A stretch of 64,000 bases of DNA, taken from Micromonospora arborensis (GTDB lineage: Bacteria; Actinomycetota; Actinomycetes; Mycobacteriales; Micromonosporaceae). Under the pieces are notes generated by a model. The model saw only the letters and a list, made by a program, of their open reading frames with translations, was not told where the DNA came from and made no database searches. This document shows positions 32,902 through 40,852 of this stretch, piece by piece. The translations under genes and the position numbers were made by a program. The first letter of the stretch is position 1. Every line of letters starts with the position of its first letter. The DNA lies in contig NZ_PYBV01000026.1 in the NCBI RefSeq assembly GCF_003205615.1, positions 25,015 to 89,014 on the forward strand, given 5' to 3'.

Positions 32902-33360
32902 TCAGTCGCAGCCCAGGGTTTGTGTCGTGCGAGGCCAGGCCTCTACTCGCTGGGGATCCGGGTAGACCACGTACGCGAGGTCGTCGGAGTTGCTCGGCGC
33001 CAACCACAGTTGCTGCCCGTCCGGCCCGGTGTAGTCGGTGGTGCGGGCGTCGGCCGGCAAGTCGGCGCGCGGGACGTAGGTGGCGCGTACCTCCGCGCCG
33101 AGCCGTCCGGTGGGATCCCTGACGTACTGCCGGTTCGCCGCCGCACCGGTCTGCCCGGGCAACGGCCACTCGACGTGCAGAAAGGTCACGTCCTGCCACC
33201 CGCAGTGCTCGGCACCCGCGTACGACTCGACGGCCTTGTCCTGGCGGGCGGCGTTACTCCAGTACGTGACGTCGGCGTCGCCTGGACCGCAGGCTGCGAC
33301 GACGAGAGCGCCGCCGATCAGCGCGCAGAGCAGGGGCCACCTGGATCTGTTGGCGGACAC
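32902..33360 (-). CDS. Putative lipoprotein, hypothetical
   Basis: 152 residues from a GTG at 33360 with AGGGGG five bases upstream. The signal peptide LLCALIGGALVVAACG ends in a lipobox Cys. The mature part (~130 residues) contains HCGWQDVTFLHVEWP, RQYVRDPTGRLG and AYVVYPDPQRVEAWPR, with a Cys in EHC and one at the C-terminus (LGCD) that may form a disulfide. Similar small lipoproteins of actinomycetes have no known role. It would sit on the outer face of the membrane. Confidence 0.72.
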   Translation of the reverse strand: MSANRSRWPLLCALIGGALVVAACGPGDADVTYWSNAARQDKAVESYAGAEHCGWQDVTFLHVEWPLPGQTGAAANRQYVRDPTGRLGAEVRATYVPRADLPADARTTDYTGPDGQQLWLAPSNSDDLAYVVYPDPQRVEAWPRTTQTLGCD

Positions 33361-33531
33361 GTGACCCCCTGCGGGCGTTGCCGGCGCCGACAGTGTATCC
33401 ATGAATAGACTCTTGGCAATTTCCTCTGATGGAACATCTGATGTCCGTCGCGCCTCGACGGGCTCCCGGCCACCGTGCGGGCAGCACAGTGACGCTCCGG
33501 CTGACCTGCCGTGGTCGTCGCGGACGTGCAG

Positions 33532-34632
33532 CTATAGCCAGCCGGAGCGGCGGAACAGGCGGTGCAGGACCAGGGCGGTTGCGGCCATCAGGGTGAGGGC
33601 AAAGGCGTAGCCGTAGCGCCAGGCCAGCCCGGGCAGGTTGTCGAAGTTCATGCCGTAGATGCCGGCGATGCCGGTCTGGGTGGCCGCGATGGCGGCCCAC
33701 GCGGCGATCTTGCGCATGTCGTTGTTCTGTTCCACGGCGAGCTGGGCGAGTCGCGACTGGACGATCGAGGTGAGCAGGTCGTCGTACGCGGCCACCCGGT
33801 CGACCGCCCGGCTCAGCCGGCCGTCCACGTCGACGAACCAGCGGTGCAGGGTGCGGGGCGGGCCGTCCGGGTCGAGCAGCGTACGCATGGGTGCCTGCAG
33901 CGGCAGGACCGCCCGTTTGAACTCCACCACCTCCCGCTTGAGCTGGTAGATGTGCTGGATGTCGGCCCTCCGGTCGCGGGCGAACACGGCCTCCTCGACC
34001 CGTTCCAGGTCCCGCTCCACGTGCCCGGCCACCTCCAGGTAGGAGTCGACCATCCGGTTGCAGACCGCGTACGCCACCGCCCACGGTCCGGCGGCCAGCA
34101 GCGTGGGGCGGCGCTCGATGTCGGCGCGGACGCTGCGCAGCGCCCCGGCGGCGCCGTGTCGCACGGTGATGGCGAACCGGTCACCGATCAGCACCATCAC
34201 GTCCCCGGTGTCGATGACCTCGGAGGTGTCGGTCAGCTCCTCGTGCTCCACGTACCCGGCGGTGCGCAGCACCAGCAGCGTGACCGGCCCGTGGCGCTGC
34301 ACGGTGGGCCGGTGCCCGTCGGCGAGCGCCTGTTCGACGGTCAACTCGTCCAGGCCGAAGGTCCGGCCCACCGCGGCGAGCACGGCCGGGCCGGGGTCGT
34401 GCAACCCCAGCCACACGAACGCGTCGCGGACGTGCCGCGCGCGGGCGTACGCGTCGGCGTAGTGCCGCTGGCCGGGCTCGCGCCTGCCGTTGACGTAGAC
34501 GGCGCAGTCGACGACGGCGTCCGGGTTGGACCGGCGCGGGGTGGGGGAGTCTCCCTCGACCCGGCCGAGCAGTCGACGGGCCAGTGCGCGTACGCCTCCA
34601 CCGGTCCGGTCCCGTACCGGTCGCTGATCCAC
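33532..34632 (-). CDS. corA: CorA-family magnesium/cobalt transporter
   Basis: 366 residues. The cytoplasmic domain (~1-300) is rich in charged helices (EVAGHVERDLERVEEAVFAR, QLKREVVEFKRAVLPL). The two C-terminal transmembrane helices flank the signature YGMNFDNLPG, the GMN motif that forms the outer pore selectivity loop. As a pentamer it would take up Mg2+ along the membrane potential. The GTG start has GGGGAGG upstream. No M-box riboswitch-like element is evident in the short leader. Confidence 0.93.
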   Translation of the reverse strand: MDQRPVRDRTGGGVRALARRLLGRVEGDSPTPRRSNPDAVVDCAVYVNGRREPGQRHYADAYARARHVRDAFVWLGLHDPGPAVLAAVGRTFGLDELTVEQALADGHRPTVQRHGPVTLLVLRTAGYVEHEELTDTSEVIDTGDVMVLIGDRFAITVRHGAAGALRSVRADIERRPTLLAAGPWAVAYAVCNRMVDSYLEVAGHVERDLERVEEAVFARDRRADIQHIYQLKREVVEFKRAVLPLQAPMRTLLDPDGPPRTLHRWFVDVDGRLSRAVDRVAAYDDLLTSIVQSRLAQLAVEQNNDMRKIAAWAAIAATQTGIAGIYGMNFDNLPGLAWRYGYAFALTLMAATALVLHRLFRRSGWL

Positions 34633-34740
34633 CGCGTGCCTCCCCGTCGCCGCCGCACCGCCCCGGTCGCGGTGCCCGCGGGGACGGTGTCACCGCATTC
34701 TGCCGAGCAGGGTCCGGCTCCCGACAGGCGGGCGGGCCAC

Positions 34741-35352
34741 TCAGGCGGTGCGGGTGGCGAAGACGATGACGTTGTCGACGTAGTTGCCGGTCGCGGCGTC
34801 GAACCGGCCACCACAGGTGATCAGACGCAGTCCGGCGGCGTCCGCCGGGCCGTAGACCAGCGCGGTGGGAAAGCGGTCCTTTGGGTACGCGCGGACGTCA
34901 TCCACGGTGAACGTGGTGACCTGCGCGTCGGCGCGGGTGATCCGAATCTGCTCGCCGGCGCGCAGCCGACCGAGGTCGAAGAAGACCGCCGGGCCGGCGG
35001 GGGAGTCGACGTGTCCCACCAGGACCGCGTTGCCGGTCTCGCCGGGGCTGACCCCGTGCCGGTACCAGCCGGCGAGGGTGGGCCGATCCAGTGGTGGCAC
35101 CTCCAGCACCCCGGCCGCGTCCGCGCCGACCGGGATGACCTCCGCGCGTACGCCGATGGTCGGGATCTGCACCCGGACCGGCGCGGCGCGCGTCAGCGGT
35201 GCCAGGTCCGGTGCGGGGTGGGTGCGCCGCGGCGCGTCGGCCGGCGGTCGTGGAGGCTGTGCCGGGTCGGCGGTGAGGCCGACGGTGATCAGGCCGAGCC
35301 CGGTCACGCCGAGCAGGGCGACCACGGCCGGTAGGGTCCGCCGCCACCACAC
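34741..35352 (-). CDS. Class F sortase
   Basis: A 203-residue membrane-anchored transpeptidase. It has an N-terminal signal anchor (LPAVVALLGVTGLGLITVGL), a Pro-rich stalk, then the sortase barrel: VRVQIPTIGVRAEVIPVG, GNAVLVGHVDSPAG with the catalytic His, RLITCGGRFD with the nucleophilic Cys, and NYVDNVIVFA. The Arg after the Cys is consistent with the third catalytic residue. Class F enzymes attach surface proteins in actinobacteria. The gene lies 87 bp after a small exported protein on the same strand that could be its substrate. Confidence 0.9.
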   Translation of the reverse strand: MWWRRTLPAVVALLGVTGLGLITVGLTADPAQPPRPPADAPRRTHPAPDLAPLTRAAPVRVQIPTIGVRAEVIPVGADAAGVLEVPPLDRPTLAGWYRHGVSPGETGNAVLVGHVDSPAGPAVFFDLGRLRAGEQIRITRADAQVTTFTVDDVRAYPKDRFPTALVYGPADAAGLRLITCGGRFDAATGNYVDNVIVFATRTA

Positions 35353-35439
35353 GTGGGCACCTCCGCACGGGATCGTCGGGGTACCCGCGCCGGTGTCACC
35401 GGCGCGGGCACCCGTCCTCAGGGATGGAACAGTCGCCGA

Positions 35440-35925
35440 TCAGGCGACAGTGGACACCGGACGTCGCCGGCGGATCAGGATCACCGCGCCGGCGAGGGCG
35501 GTGCCGAGCAGCGTGCCGCCGGCGGCCAGGGCGCCGTTGTCGCGACTGTCGCCGCCGGAGCCGGCCGGTGCGGCGCCGATCGGGGTGACGGTGAACGATG
35601 CGCTGCCGGCCGAACTGCCGTCGCCGCAGGTCGCCGCCACCGTGTACGTACCCAGGGTGAACCCGGCGGTGAAGAGTTCGGCGCTCAGTCCGCCGCCGGC
35701 GGCGGCCGTGGTGGATCGGACGTTCTCGTCGCGGTTGGGGCCGGTGACCCGGAAGATGGCGTCACCCGACTTCGGGTTGCAGGTCGTCGCGGTGAGCACG
35801 ACGGTCCCACCGACCGGGGTGGTGGCTGGTGACACGGTGGTGTCGGCCAGTGCGGCGCCTGGCAGCAGGAGCGTGCCGAGGCCCACGCCGAGCGCCGCCG
35901 AGCAGAGTGCTGTTGAGACCTTCAT
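35440..35925 (-). CDS. Small exported membrane-anchored protein, possible sortase cargo
   Basis: 161 residues: signal peptide to ALADTTVSP, then an Ig-like beta domain with one Cys pair (TTCNPKSG, ATCGDGSSAG), a Gly/Ala/Ser linker, one C-terminal transmembrane helix (LLGTALAGAVILIRRRRP) and a positive tail. This resembles a wall-sorting signal, yet no LPxTG-like motif precedes the helix; the nearest stretch is APAGSGGDSRDNGA. Position directly before the class F sortase suggests a functional link, not proven. Confidence 0.7.
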   Translation of the reverse strand: MKVSTALCSAALGVGLGTLLLPGAALADTTVSPATTPVGGTVVLTATTCNPKSGDAIFRVTGPNRDENVRSTTAAAGGGLSAELFTAGFTLGTYTVAATCGDGSSAGSASFTVTPIGAAPAGSGGDSRDNGALAAGGTLLGTALAGAVILIRRRRPVSTVA

Positions 35926-36388
35926 ACGCGTCTTCCCTCACTTTTCGTCCGCTGACTGCGTGGGACGTCGTTCGGGTGGCCAACTCCGTGACTAGCACCG
36001 GTGTGCCCAACACTAGGTGGGTTGGGTCCCCGATCAGGTGAAAATGAGAAATCCTCGTTGCCGTCACGTGTCCACCCGAAGGCGGGGAGAGCTGCGGAAA
36101 GGCCCGGACGACCCGACCGGCACCGGTGCTCCGATCGATGTCCCTCCGGTCGGGCTGTCGCCGCTGGCCCAATGGCGAGGTATTGCCGACGACGGCGGAA
36201 ATGCACCACCTGGCCAGTGTGATTTCGCCGTCGCGCCCTATCCAAGATCCGCACAAGAACATGGATGTAGGTGCCTCGCGCGCTCTGGAGGCCCCTACAT
36301 CCCTGAAGTTGCGCGGATCTTGGACCGCTCGCCATCCTTGCCGGCGGGGGAGGTGCGGCCGGGGGCGACGCTGGTAGGTTCGCTCGCC
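35926..36388. other. 463-bp intergenic region with a palindromic element
   Basis: No gene is supported. The stretch separates the exported protein from the plus-strand MFS gene and contains the large palindrome at 36241-36324, ending 64 bp before the MFS start. Confidence 0.6.
36241..36324. repeat. 84-bp imperfect palindrome (REP/MITE-like)
   Basis: The outer arms TCCAAGATCCGC (36241-36252) and GCGGATCTTGGA (36313-36324) are perfectly complementary. An inner arm GGATGTAGG (36263-36271) pairs with CCTACATCC (36294-36302) and continues for 5 bp after one mismatch. The whole could fold as one long hairpin. It shows no transposase gene and no resemblance to the flanking coding style. Confidence 0.82.
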
Positions 36389-37660
36389 GTGACACCGAAC
36401 GTGGGCGCTGGTCTGGGACCGGCGTTCGGCCGACTCTGGGCGGCGACCACCCTCTCCGCCCTGGGCAGCGGTCTGGCCACCGTCGCCGCGCCGCTCTTCG
36501 TCGCGTCGCGTACCGATGATCCGCTCGTGGTCGCCGGGGCGTCCGCCGTGGCCTGGCTGCCGTGGTTGCTGTTCGCCCTGCCCGGCGGGGTGCTGGTGGA
36601 CCGGATGGACCGCCGCCGCCTGATGATCGTCATCGACCTGGTCCGGGTGGTCGCACTCGCCGTCCTGGCCACGGCGATCCTCAGCGGCCAAGGCGGGGTG
36701 GCGCTGCTGTTCGCAGTGCTGTTCCTGGTCAACACCGGTGAGATCGTGTTCCGCGCGGCGAGCCAGGCCATGGTGCCGGTCGTGGTGCCACGGCACCGCC
36801 TGGAGCGTGCCAACGGCTGGCTCAGCGGCGGCGCCACCCTCATGCACAGCATGCTCGCCGGTCCGCTCGGCGGCTTCCTGTTCGCGCTCTCGGCGGGCAG
36901 CCCGTTCCTGGTCAACGCCGTCACGTACGCCCTCAGCGCCGTGCTGGTGGCACTGATCGGCGGGGACTTCCGGGCCGCTGCCGACGACGACACGCACGCA
37001 CGCCGTCCCCGTTCGATGGGCGGCGAGATGGTCGAAGGACTGCGGTGGCTGGCCAACCAGCCTCTGCTGCGCACGATGGCCGTGCTGATCGGTCTGCTCA
37101 ACGTGACCCTCACCGCCGCGCTCGCGGTGCTGGTGCTGCTCGCCGGCGAGCGGCTGGGACTCGGGTCCGTCGGCTACGGCCTGCTCTTCACCTGCATGGC
37201 CACCGGTGGGGTGCTCGGCGCCCTCCTCGGCGACCGGATCATCGCCCGGATCAGCGCCACCTGGACGATCCGGATCGGTCTGCTCGTCGAGGCGGGGCTG
37301 CACCTGGCGTTGGCCGCATCCCGCAGCACCATCGTGGTCGGGTTCGCGCTGTTCGCCTTCAGCGTGCACGGCGGGCTGTGGAACATCGTGTCGAACTCAC
37401 TGCGCCAACGACTCACCCCACCGTACCTGCAGGGCCGGGTGGCCAGCACCAACCTCTTCGTGGCGGCCGGCGGCAACTGCGTGGGCGCACTACTGGGCGG
37501 GCTGCTCGCCGCCCGATTCGGCATTACCGCCCCGTACTGGGTCGGGTTGGTGGTGGCGATCGGCGTCTCGGCCGCCACCTGGCGGGTCTTCAACCGCGCC
37601 GCGGTCGCGCGCGCCTACGCCGACCCGAGCCCGGTCGAGTCGCCCGCCCCGGTGGCCTGA
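36389..37660 (+). CDS. MFS transporter, macrolide-efflux type (MFS_3)
   Basis: About 423 residues from a GTG at 36389. Twelve helices begin with RLWAATTLSALGSGLATVAA. Motif A is GGVLVDRMDRRRLMIVIDLV (D-R-x-D-R-R-R), typical of the enterobactin/macrolide exporter group. AALGDRIIAR-like residues open the second half (GALLGDRIIARI), with a late SNSLRQRLTPPYLQGRV. It probably expels an organic compound. A long palindrome lies 64 bp upstream. The lycopene cyclase gene starts 55 bp downstream and could share its transcript. Confidence 0.87.
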   Translation: MTPNVGAGLGPAFGRLWAATTLSALGSGLATVAAPLFVASRTDDPLVVAGASAVAWLPWLLFALPGGVLVDRMDRRRLMIVIDLVRVVALAVLATAILSGQGGVALLFAVLFLVNTGEIVFRAASQAMVPVVVPRHRLERANGWLSGGATLMHSMLAGPLGGFLFALSAGSPFLVNAVTYALSAVLVALIGGDFRAAADDDTHARRPRSMGGEMVEGLRWLANQPLLRTMAVLIGLLNVTLTAALAVLVLLAGERLGLGSVGYGLLFTCMATGGVLGALLGDRIIARISATWTIRIGLLVEAGLHLALAASRSTIVVGFALFAFSVHGGLWNIVSNSLRQRLTPPYLQGRVASTNLFVAAGGNCVGALLGGLLAARFGITAPYWVGLVVAIGVSAATWRVFNRAAVARAYADPSPVESPAPVA

Positions 37661-37715
37661 GCGCCCGTTGCGGCCCGTCCGGTGCTGGCGCGCGACGGTG
37701 TGGCAGCGTGGGGCG

Positions 37716-38978
37716 GTGACCGATTCCGCGCCGCTCGACGTCGACCTCGCGCTGCTCGGCGGCGGCGGCGCGGCGTCGTTGCTGCTCGCCGCACTGGACC
37801 GGCACGGCGTCCGCGACCTGCGCATCGCCGTCGTCGACCCGGTGCGCCGGCGCGGTCAGGACCGCACCTGGGCGTTCTGGGGCCACCCGGACGACGACCT
37901 GGACCCGCTGCTCAGCGCGAGCTGGCAGCAGGTCGAGGTGGCCACGGCGGCGCGGCGCCGGGTCCTTGACCTGACCCCGCTGCGGTACGCCATGCTCCGC
38001 TCCGGCCCGGTCTACGACCGGGCGGCCGTCGCCGAGCGCCGGCTGGACGTCACCCGGATCGTCGCTCCCGCCGACACGCTGACCGACGACGGCACCCGGG
38101 TGGTTATACGCGTCGGCGACGGGCAGACCGTACGGGCCGGTTGGGTGCTCGACTCCCGCCCCCGCCCACCGGCGCGGGCAGGGCGGACGACCTGGCTGCA
38201 GCACTTCCGCGGTTGGTGGCTGGAGGCCGACCGGCCCACGTTCGACGCGGCACGTGCCGTGCTGATGGACTTCCGCACCCCGCAACCGCCCCGGGGCGTC
38301 TCCTTCGGGTACGTGCTGCCGGTGAGCGACCGTGACGCGCTTGTCGAGTACACCGAGTTCTCGCCGGTCCTGCTCACCGATGCCGGGTACGACTCCGCGC
38401 TGGCCGGCTACCGGGACCTGCTCGGGCTCGACCCAGCCCGGCTGCGCGTACGCGAGGTGGAGAACGGCGTGATTCCGATGACCGACGCGCCGTTTCCGGC
38501 CCGGCCCTCGCCCCGCGTGGTCCGGCTCGGCACGGCCGGTGGCGCGACCCGCCCGTCCACCGGCTTCACCTTCTCCGCCATGTACCGCCAGGCCGACCAG
38601 GTGGCCCGCGCCCTCGCGGCGGGCCGACCGCCGGTGCCCGCGGCGGCGTACCCGCGCCGGCACCGCTGGATGGACGCGGTGGCGCTGCGGGCACTGGACC
38701 GGGGCGGCGTGGGCGGTCCCGAGTTCTTCGACCGGCTCTTCGACCGCAACCCGGCCGAGCGGGTGCTGCGCTTCCTCGACGGCGTCACCACCCCGGCCGA
38801 GGAGGTCGCGATCATGAACTCGACCCGGTTGCTGCCGATGATCGCCGCCACCGCCGGCGACGCGGCGCACCGCGTCCGCGACCGGCTGCGCCCGACCCGC
38901 CCGGCGTCGGCCGTTCCGCCCGCGGTGGTGGGCGACCCGCTGGGCTCGGAGCCCGGCGCGGGTGGAGCACCCGTCTGA
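37716..38978 (+). CDS. crtY: Lycopene cyclase (CrtY type)
   Basis: A 420-residue FAD/NAD(P)-type lycopene beta-cyclase. The dinucleotide fold begins DVDLALLGGGGAASLLLAAL, followed by RTWAFW, HFRGWWLEADRPTFD, VLMDFRTPQ and GVSFGYVLPVS. Then come EYTEFSPVLL and RLGTAGGATRPSTGFTFSAM, all lycopene-cyclase landmarks. It closes the linear ends of lycopene into rings in the membrane. No phytoene synthase, desaturase or GGPP synthase is in the window, so the rest of the carotenoid pathway must lie elsewhere. GTG start at 37716. Confidence 0.88.
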   Translation: MTDSAPLDVDLALLGGGGAASLLLAALDRHGVRDLRIAVVDPVRRRGQDRTWAFWGHPDDDLDPLLSASWQQVEVATAARRRVLDLTPLRYAMLRSGPVYDRAAVAERRLDVTRIVAPADTLTDDGTRVVIRVGDGQTVRAGWVLDSRPRPPARAGRTTWLQHFRGWWLEADRPTFDAARAVLMDFRTPQPPRGVSFGYVLPVSDRDALVEYTEFSPVLLTDAGYDSALAGYRDLLGLDPARLRVREVENGVIPMTDAPFPARPSPRVVRLGTAGGATRPSTGFTFSAMYRQADQVARALAAGRPPVPAAAYPRRHRWMDAVALRALDRGGVGGPEFFDRLFDRNPAERVLRFLDGVTTPAEEVAIMNSTRLLPMIAATAGDAAHRVRDRLRPTRPASAVPPAVVGDPLGSEPGAGGAPV

Positions 38979-39111
38979 CCTGACCGGCGTCGTCTCCTGC
39001 GCCGCCTGTAGAGCTGCCCCGGGAGTGGGGCACCGTGTGCGGTGCCGACGCCTCGGCGCGGCGGCCCCCCGAGCACGGAGGGTGGCGGCACCGACCGGTA
39101 GGTTGCCGGGC

Positions 39112-39588
39112 ATGGTGGACGCGGCAGCCGGCAGGGGCGTGCAGATCTGGACCGACGGGGCGTGCAGTGGCAACCCCGGGCCGGGTGGCTGGGGTGCGCT
39201 GCTGCGCTACGGCGACCACGAGCGGGAGTTGTGCGGTGGCGAGGCAACGCCGACCACCAACAACCGGATGGAGTTGATGGCGGCCATCCAGGCGTTGGAG
39301 AGCCTGAACCGGCCGGTCACCGTGGAGTTGCACACCGACAGCACGTACGTGCGCAACGGCATCACCAGTTGGCTGGCGTCGTGGAAGCGCAACGGCTGGC
39401 TGACGGCCGCGAAGCAGCCGGTGAAGAACGCCGACCTGTGGCAGCGGCTGGAGGCGGCCTGCGAGCGCCACCAGGTCACCTGGCTGTGGGTCAAGGGGCA
39501 CAACGGGCACCCGGAGAACGAGCGGGCCGACGGGCTGGCCAACAAGGGCATGACCGAGGCGCGTTCGGCCGTACCGGCCCGCCGCTGA
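39112..39588 (+). CDS. rnhA: Ribonuclease HI
   Basis: A 158-residue nuclease that cuts RNA in RNA-DNA hybrids. The four-carboxylate site is complete: IWTDGACSGNPGPGGWGALL (Asp), TTNNRMELMAAI (Glu), LHTDSTYVRNGI (Asp) and ENERADGLAN (Asp), with the His-bearing loop GHNGHPENE. The basic protrusion (WKRNGWLTAAKQPVKN) is the bacterial form. Length is normal. The ATG at 39112 leaves a short extra N-terminus before VQIWTDG. Confidence 0.95.
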   Translation: MVDAAAGRGVQIWTDGACSGNPGPGGWGALLRYGDHERELCGGEATPTTNNRMELMAAIQALESLNRPVTVELHTDSTYVRNGITSWLASWKRNGWLTAAKQPVKNADLWQRLEAACERHQVTWLWVKGHNGHPENERADGLANKGMTEARSAVPARR

Positions 39589-39595
39589 ACCTGCG

Positions 39596-39832
39596 TCAGC
39601 GGGTCGCGTCCGGGTGGCCCGGCATGCTGGATCCGCCGCCGCTGCTGCCGGACGAACCGCCGGCGACACCCGAGTTGTCGTCCTCGGTCACGATGTCCGG
39701 CCGTACGTCGGTGCCCTCCGGCGGTGGGACCTCGGTGTCCGCCTCGACCTGCACCAACGGCACCTGGCCGGCCTGGTCCTCGCTGTGCTGCGGGTCGCCC
39801 GGCAGCTCACCGTCGCGCTTTCGGTAGCCCAC
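39596..39832 (-). CDS. Small acidic hypothetical protein
   Basis: 78 residues from a GTG at 39832 behind GGGGGGC. It begins MGYRKRDGELPGDPQHSEDQ, has an acidic middle (VQVEADTEVPPPEGTD, IVTEDDNSG) and ends in a Gly/Ser-rich tail (GGSSGSSGGGSS). It is probably disordered, with no signal peptide or helix. Convergent with rnhA. Unknown function; the start signal supports its being real. Confidence 0.5.
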   Translation of the reverse strand: MGYRKRDGELPGDPQHSEDQAGQVPLVQVEADTEVPPPEGTDVRPDIVTEDDNSGVAGGSSGSSGGGSSMPGHPDATR

Positions 39833-39903
39833 GCCGTGCCCCCCGTCGATGCCGTCCGCGTCGGCGCTGGCTACCCGGCGTGGTCACGGCCGAAACCTCG
39901 CGC

Positions 39904-40779
39904 TCAGCGGCGCCGGCTCCGGCGGGCGGACGCGTTGGTCCGGGACGGTTGGCGTAGCGGGGTGAGCGGCAACGCCGTCCAGTGCGTCGGCCGGGTGAGC
40001 GTCGCCGGCAGTTCGGTTCGCGCGTCACCCCGGGCGGCGTCCAGCTGGGCCTGGTGCAGGAAGAGGGTGGTGCGCAGGTCAGCGGAGCGCAGGTCGGCCC
40101 CGCGCAGGTCCGCGCCGGTGACGTCGGCCAGGCTCAGGTCGGCGCCGCGCAGGTCGGCACCGATCAGCAGTGCCCCGCGCAGGTTGGCCCGGCGCAGGTC
40201 GACCCGGCGTAGGTCCGCGCCGAACAGGTGGGCACCCCGGTGGTCGGCACCCCCGGGGGAGCGGACCGCGTCGCTGGCCCGGGACAGCAGCGGATTGAGC
40301 CGGTCCCGGTGCGCGACCACGTCCAGCGTGCGGAGCTGCGCCGGGTCACCCTCGGCGAGCGCCGCGGTCTCGGCGCGGGCCCGCTCCAACTCGACGCCCA
40401 GGTCGACCGGCAGCCGCAGCGCCACCGCCGCGGTGAGGTACCAGAGCAGCTCGTGCACCGGCCGCAACACGGCGAACGCCTCCGCCATCGCCGGCAGGGT
40501 CTCCGGCGCGTCGCGCCAGTCCCGTCCGCCGAAGGTGACCTGGGCGACCTGCTGACCGGCACCGAAACAGTCGAACACCGTGCAGCCGGGGAACCCGCGT
40601 TGCCGCAGGTCGTCGTGGATGCCGCAGCGGTGGTCCGGGCGCAGGTTGGGGCACGGCTGCCCGGCCGGCTTGTCGATGGCGAAGTCCGCCGACGCGGCGA
40701 AGGCGGGCACAACGCAGCACAGCCCGAAGCAGCGCCCGCAGTCGGCGCGAAGCTGGGCCGACGCGGGGTCGGGCGACAC
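39904..40779 (-). CDS. CxxC-cluster protein fused to pentapeptide repeats
   Basis: 291 residues. The N-terminal ~75 residues form a cysteine cluster of the YkgJ/CxxCxxCC kind: CGRCFGLCC, then CPN, CGIH, GFPGCTVFDCFG, at least nine cysteines likely binding metal. A helical middle follows (ELERARAETAALAEG). Residues ~185-265 are pentapeptide repeats (FGADLRRVDLRRANLRGALL, IGADLRGADLSLADVTGADL), a right-handed beta helix that can mimic DNA in gyrase-protecting proteins. No partner gene is obvious. The combination is known in some actinomycetes; its role is not. Confidence 0.85.
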   Translation of the reverse strand: MSPDPASAQLRADCGRCFGLCCVVPAFAASADFAIDKPAGQPCPNLRPDHRCGIHDDLRQRGFPGCTVFDCFGAGQQVAQVTFGGRDWRDAPETLPAMAEAFAVLRPVHELLWYLTAAVALRLPVDLGVELERARAETAALAEGDPAQLRTLDVVAHRDRLNPLLSRASDAVRSPGGADHRGAHLFGADLRRVDLRRANLRGALLIGADLRGADLSLADVTGADLRGADLRSADLRTTLFLHQAQLDAARGDARTELPATLTRPTHWTALPLTPLRQPSRTNASARRSRRR

Positions 40780-40852
40780 GCGGAGGTCCTCCTGGCAGTC
40801 GGAATGGGCCTCGAATGTTACGCCGCGTCGCGCCGACCGGGCGGGTCCAGCG

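Noticed and set aside
35440..35925. Classical LPxTG surface protein
   Set aside because: No LPxTG or close variant precedes the C-terminal helix, so I list it only as a possible cargo.
36389..38978. Carotenoid biosynthetic cluster around crtY
   Set aside because: No crtE, crtB or crtI gene lies nearby; the neighbours are an MFS gene and rnhA.
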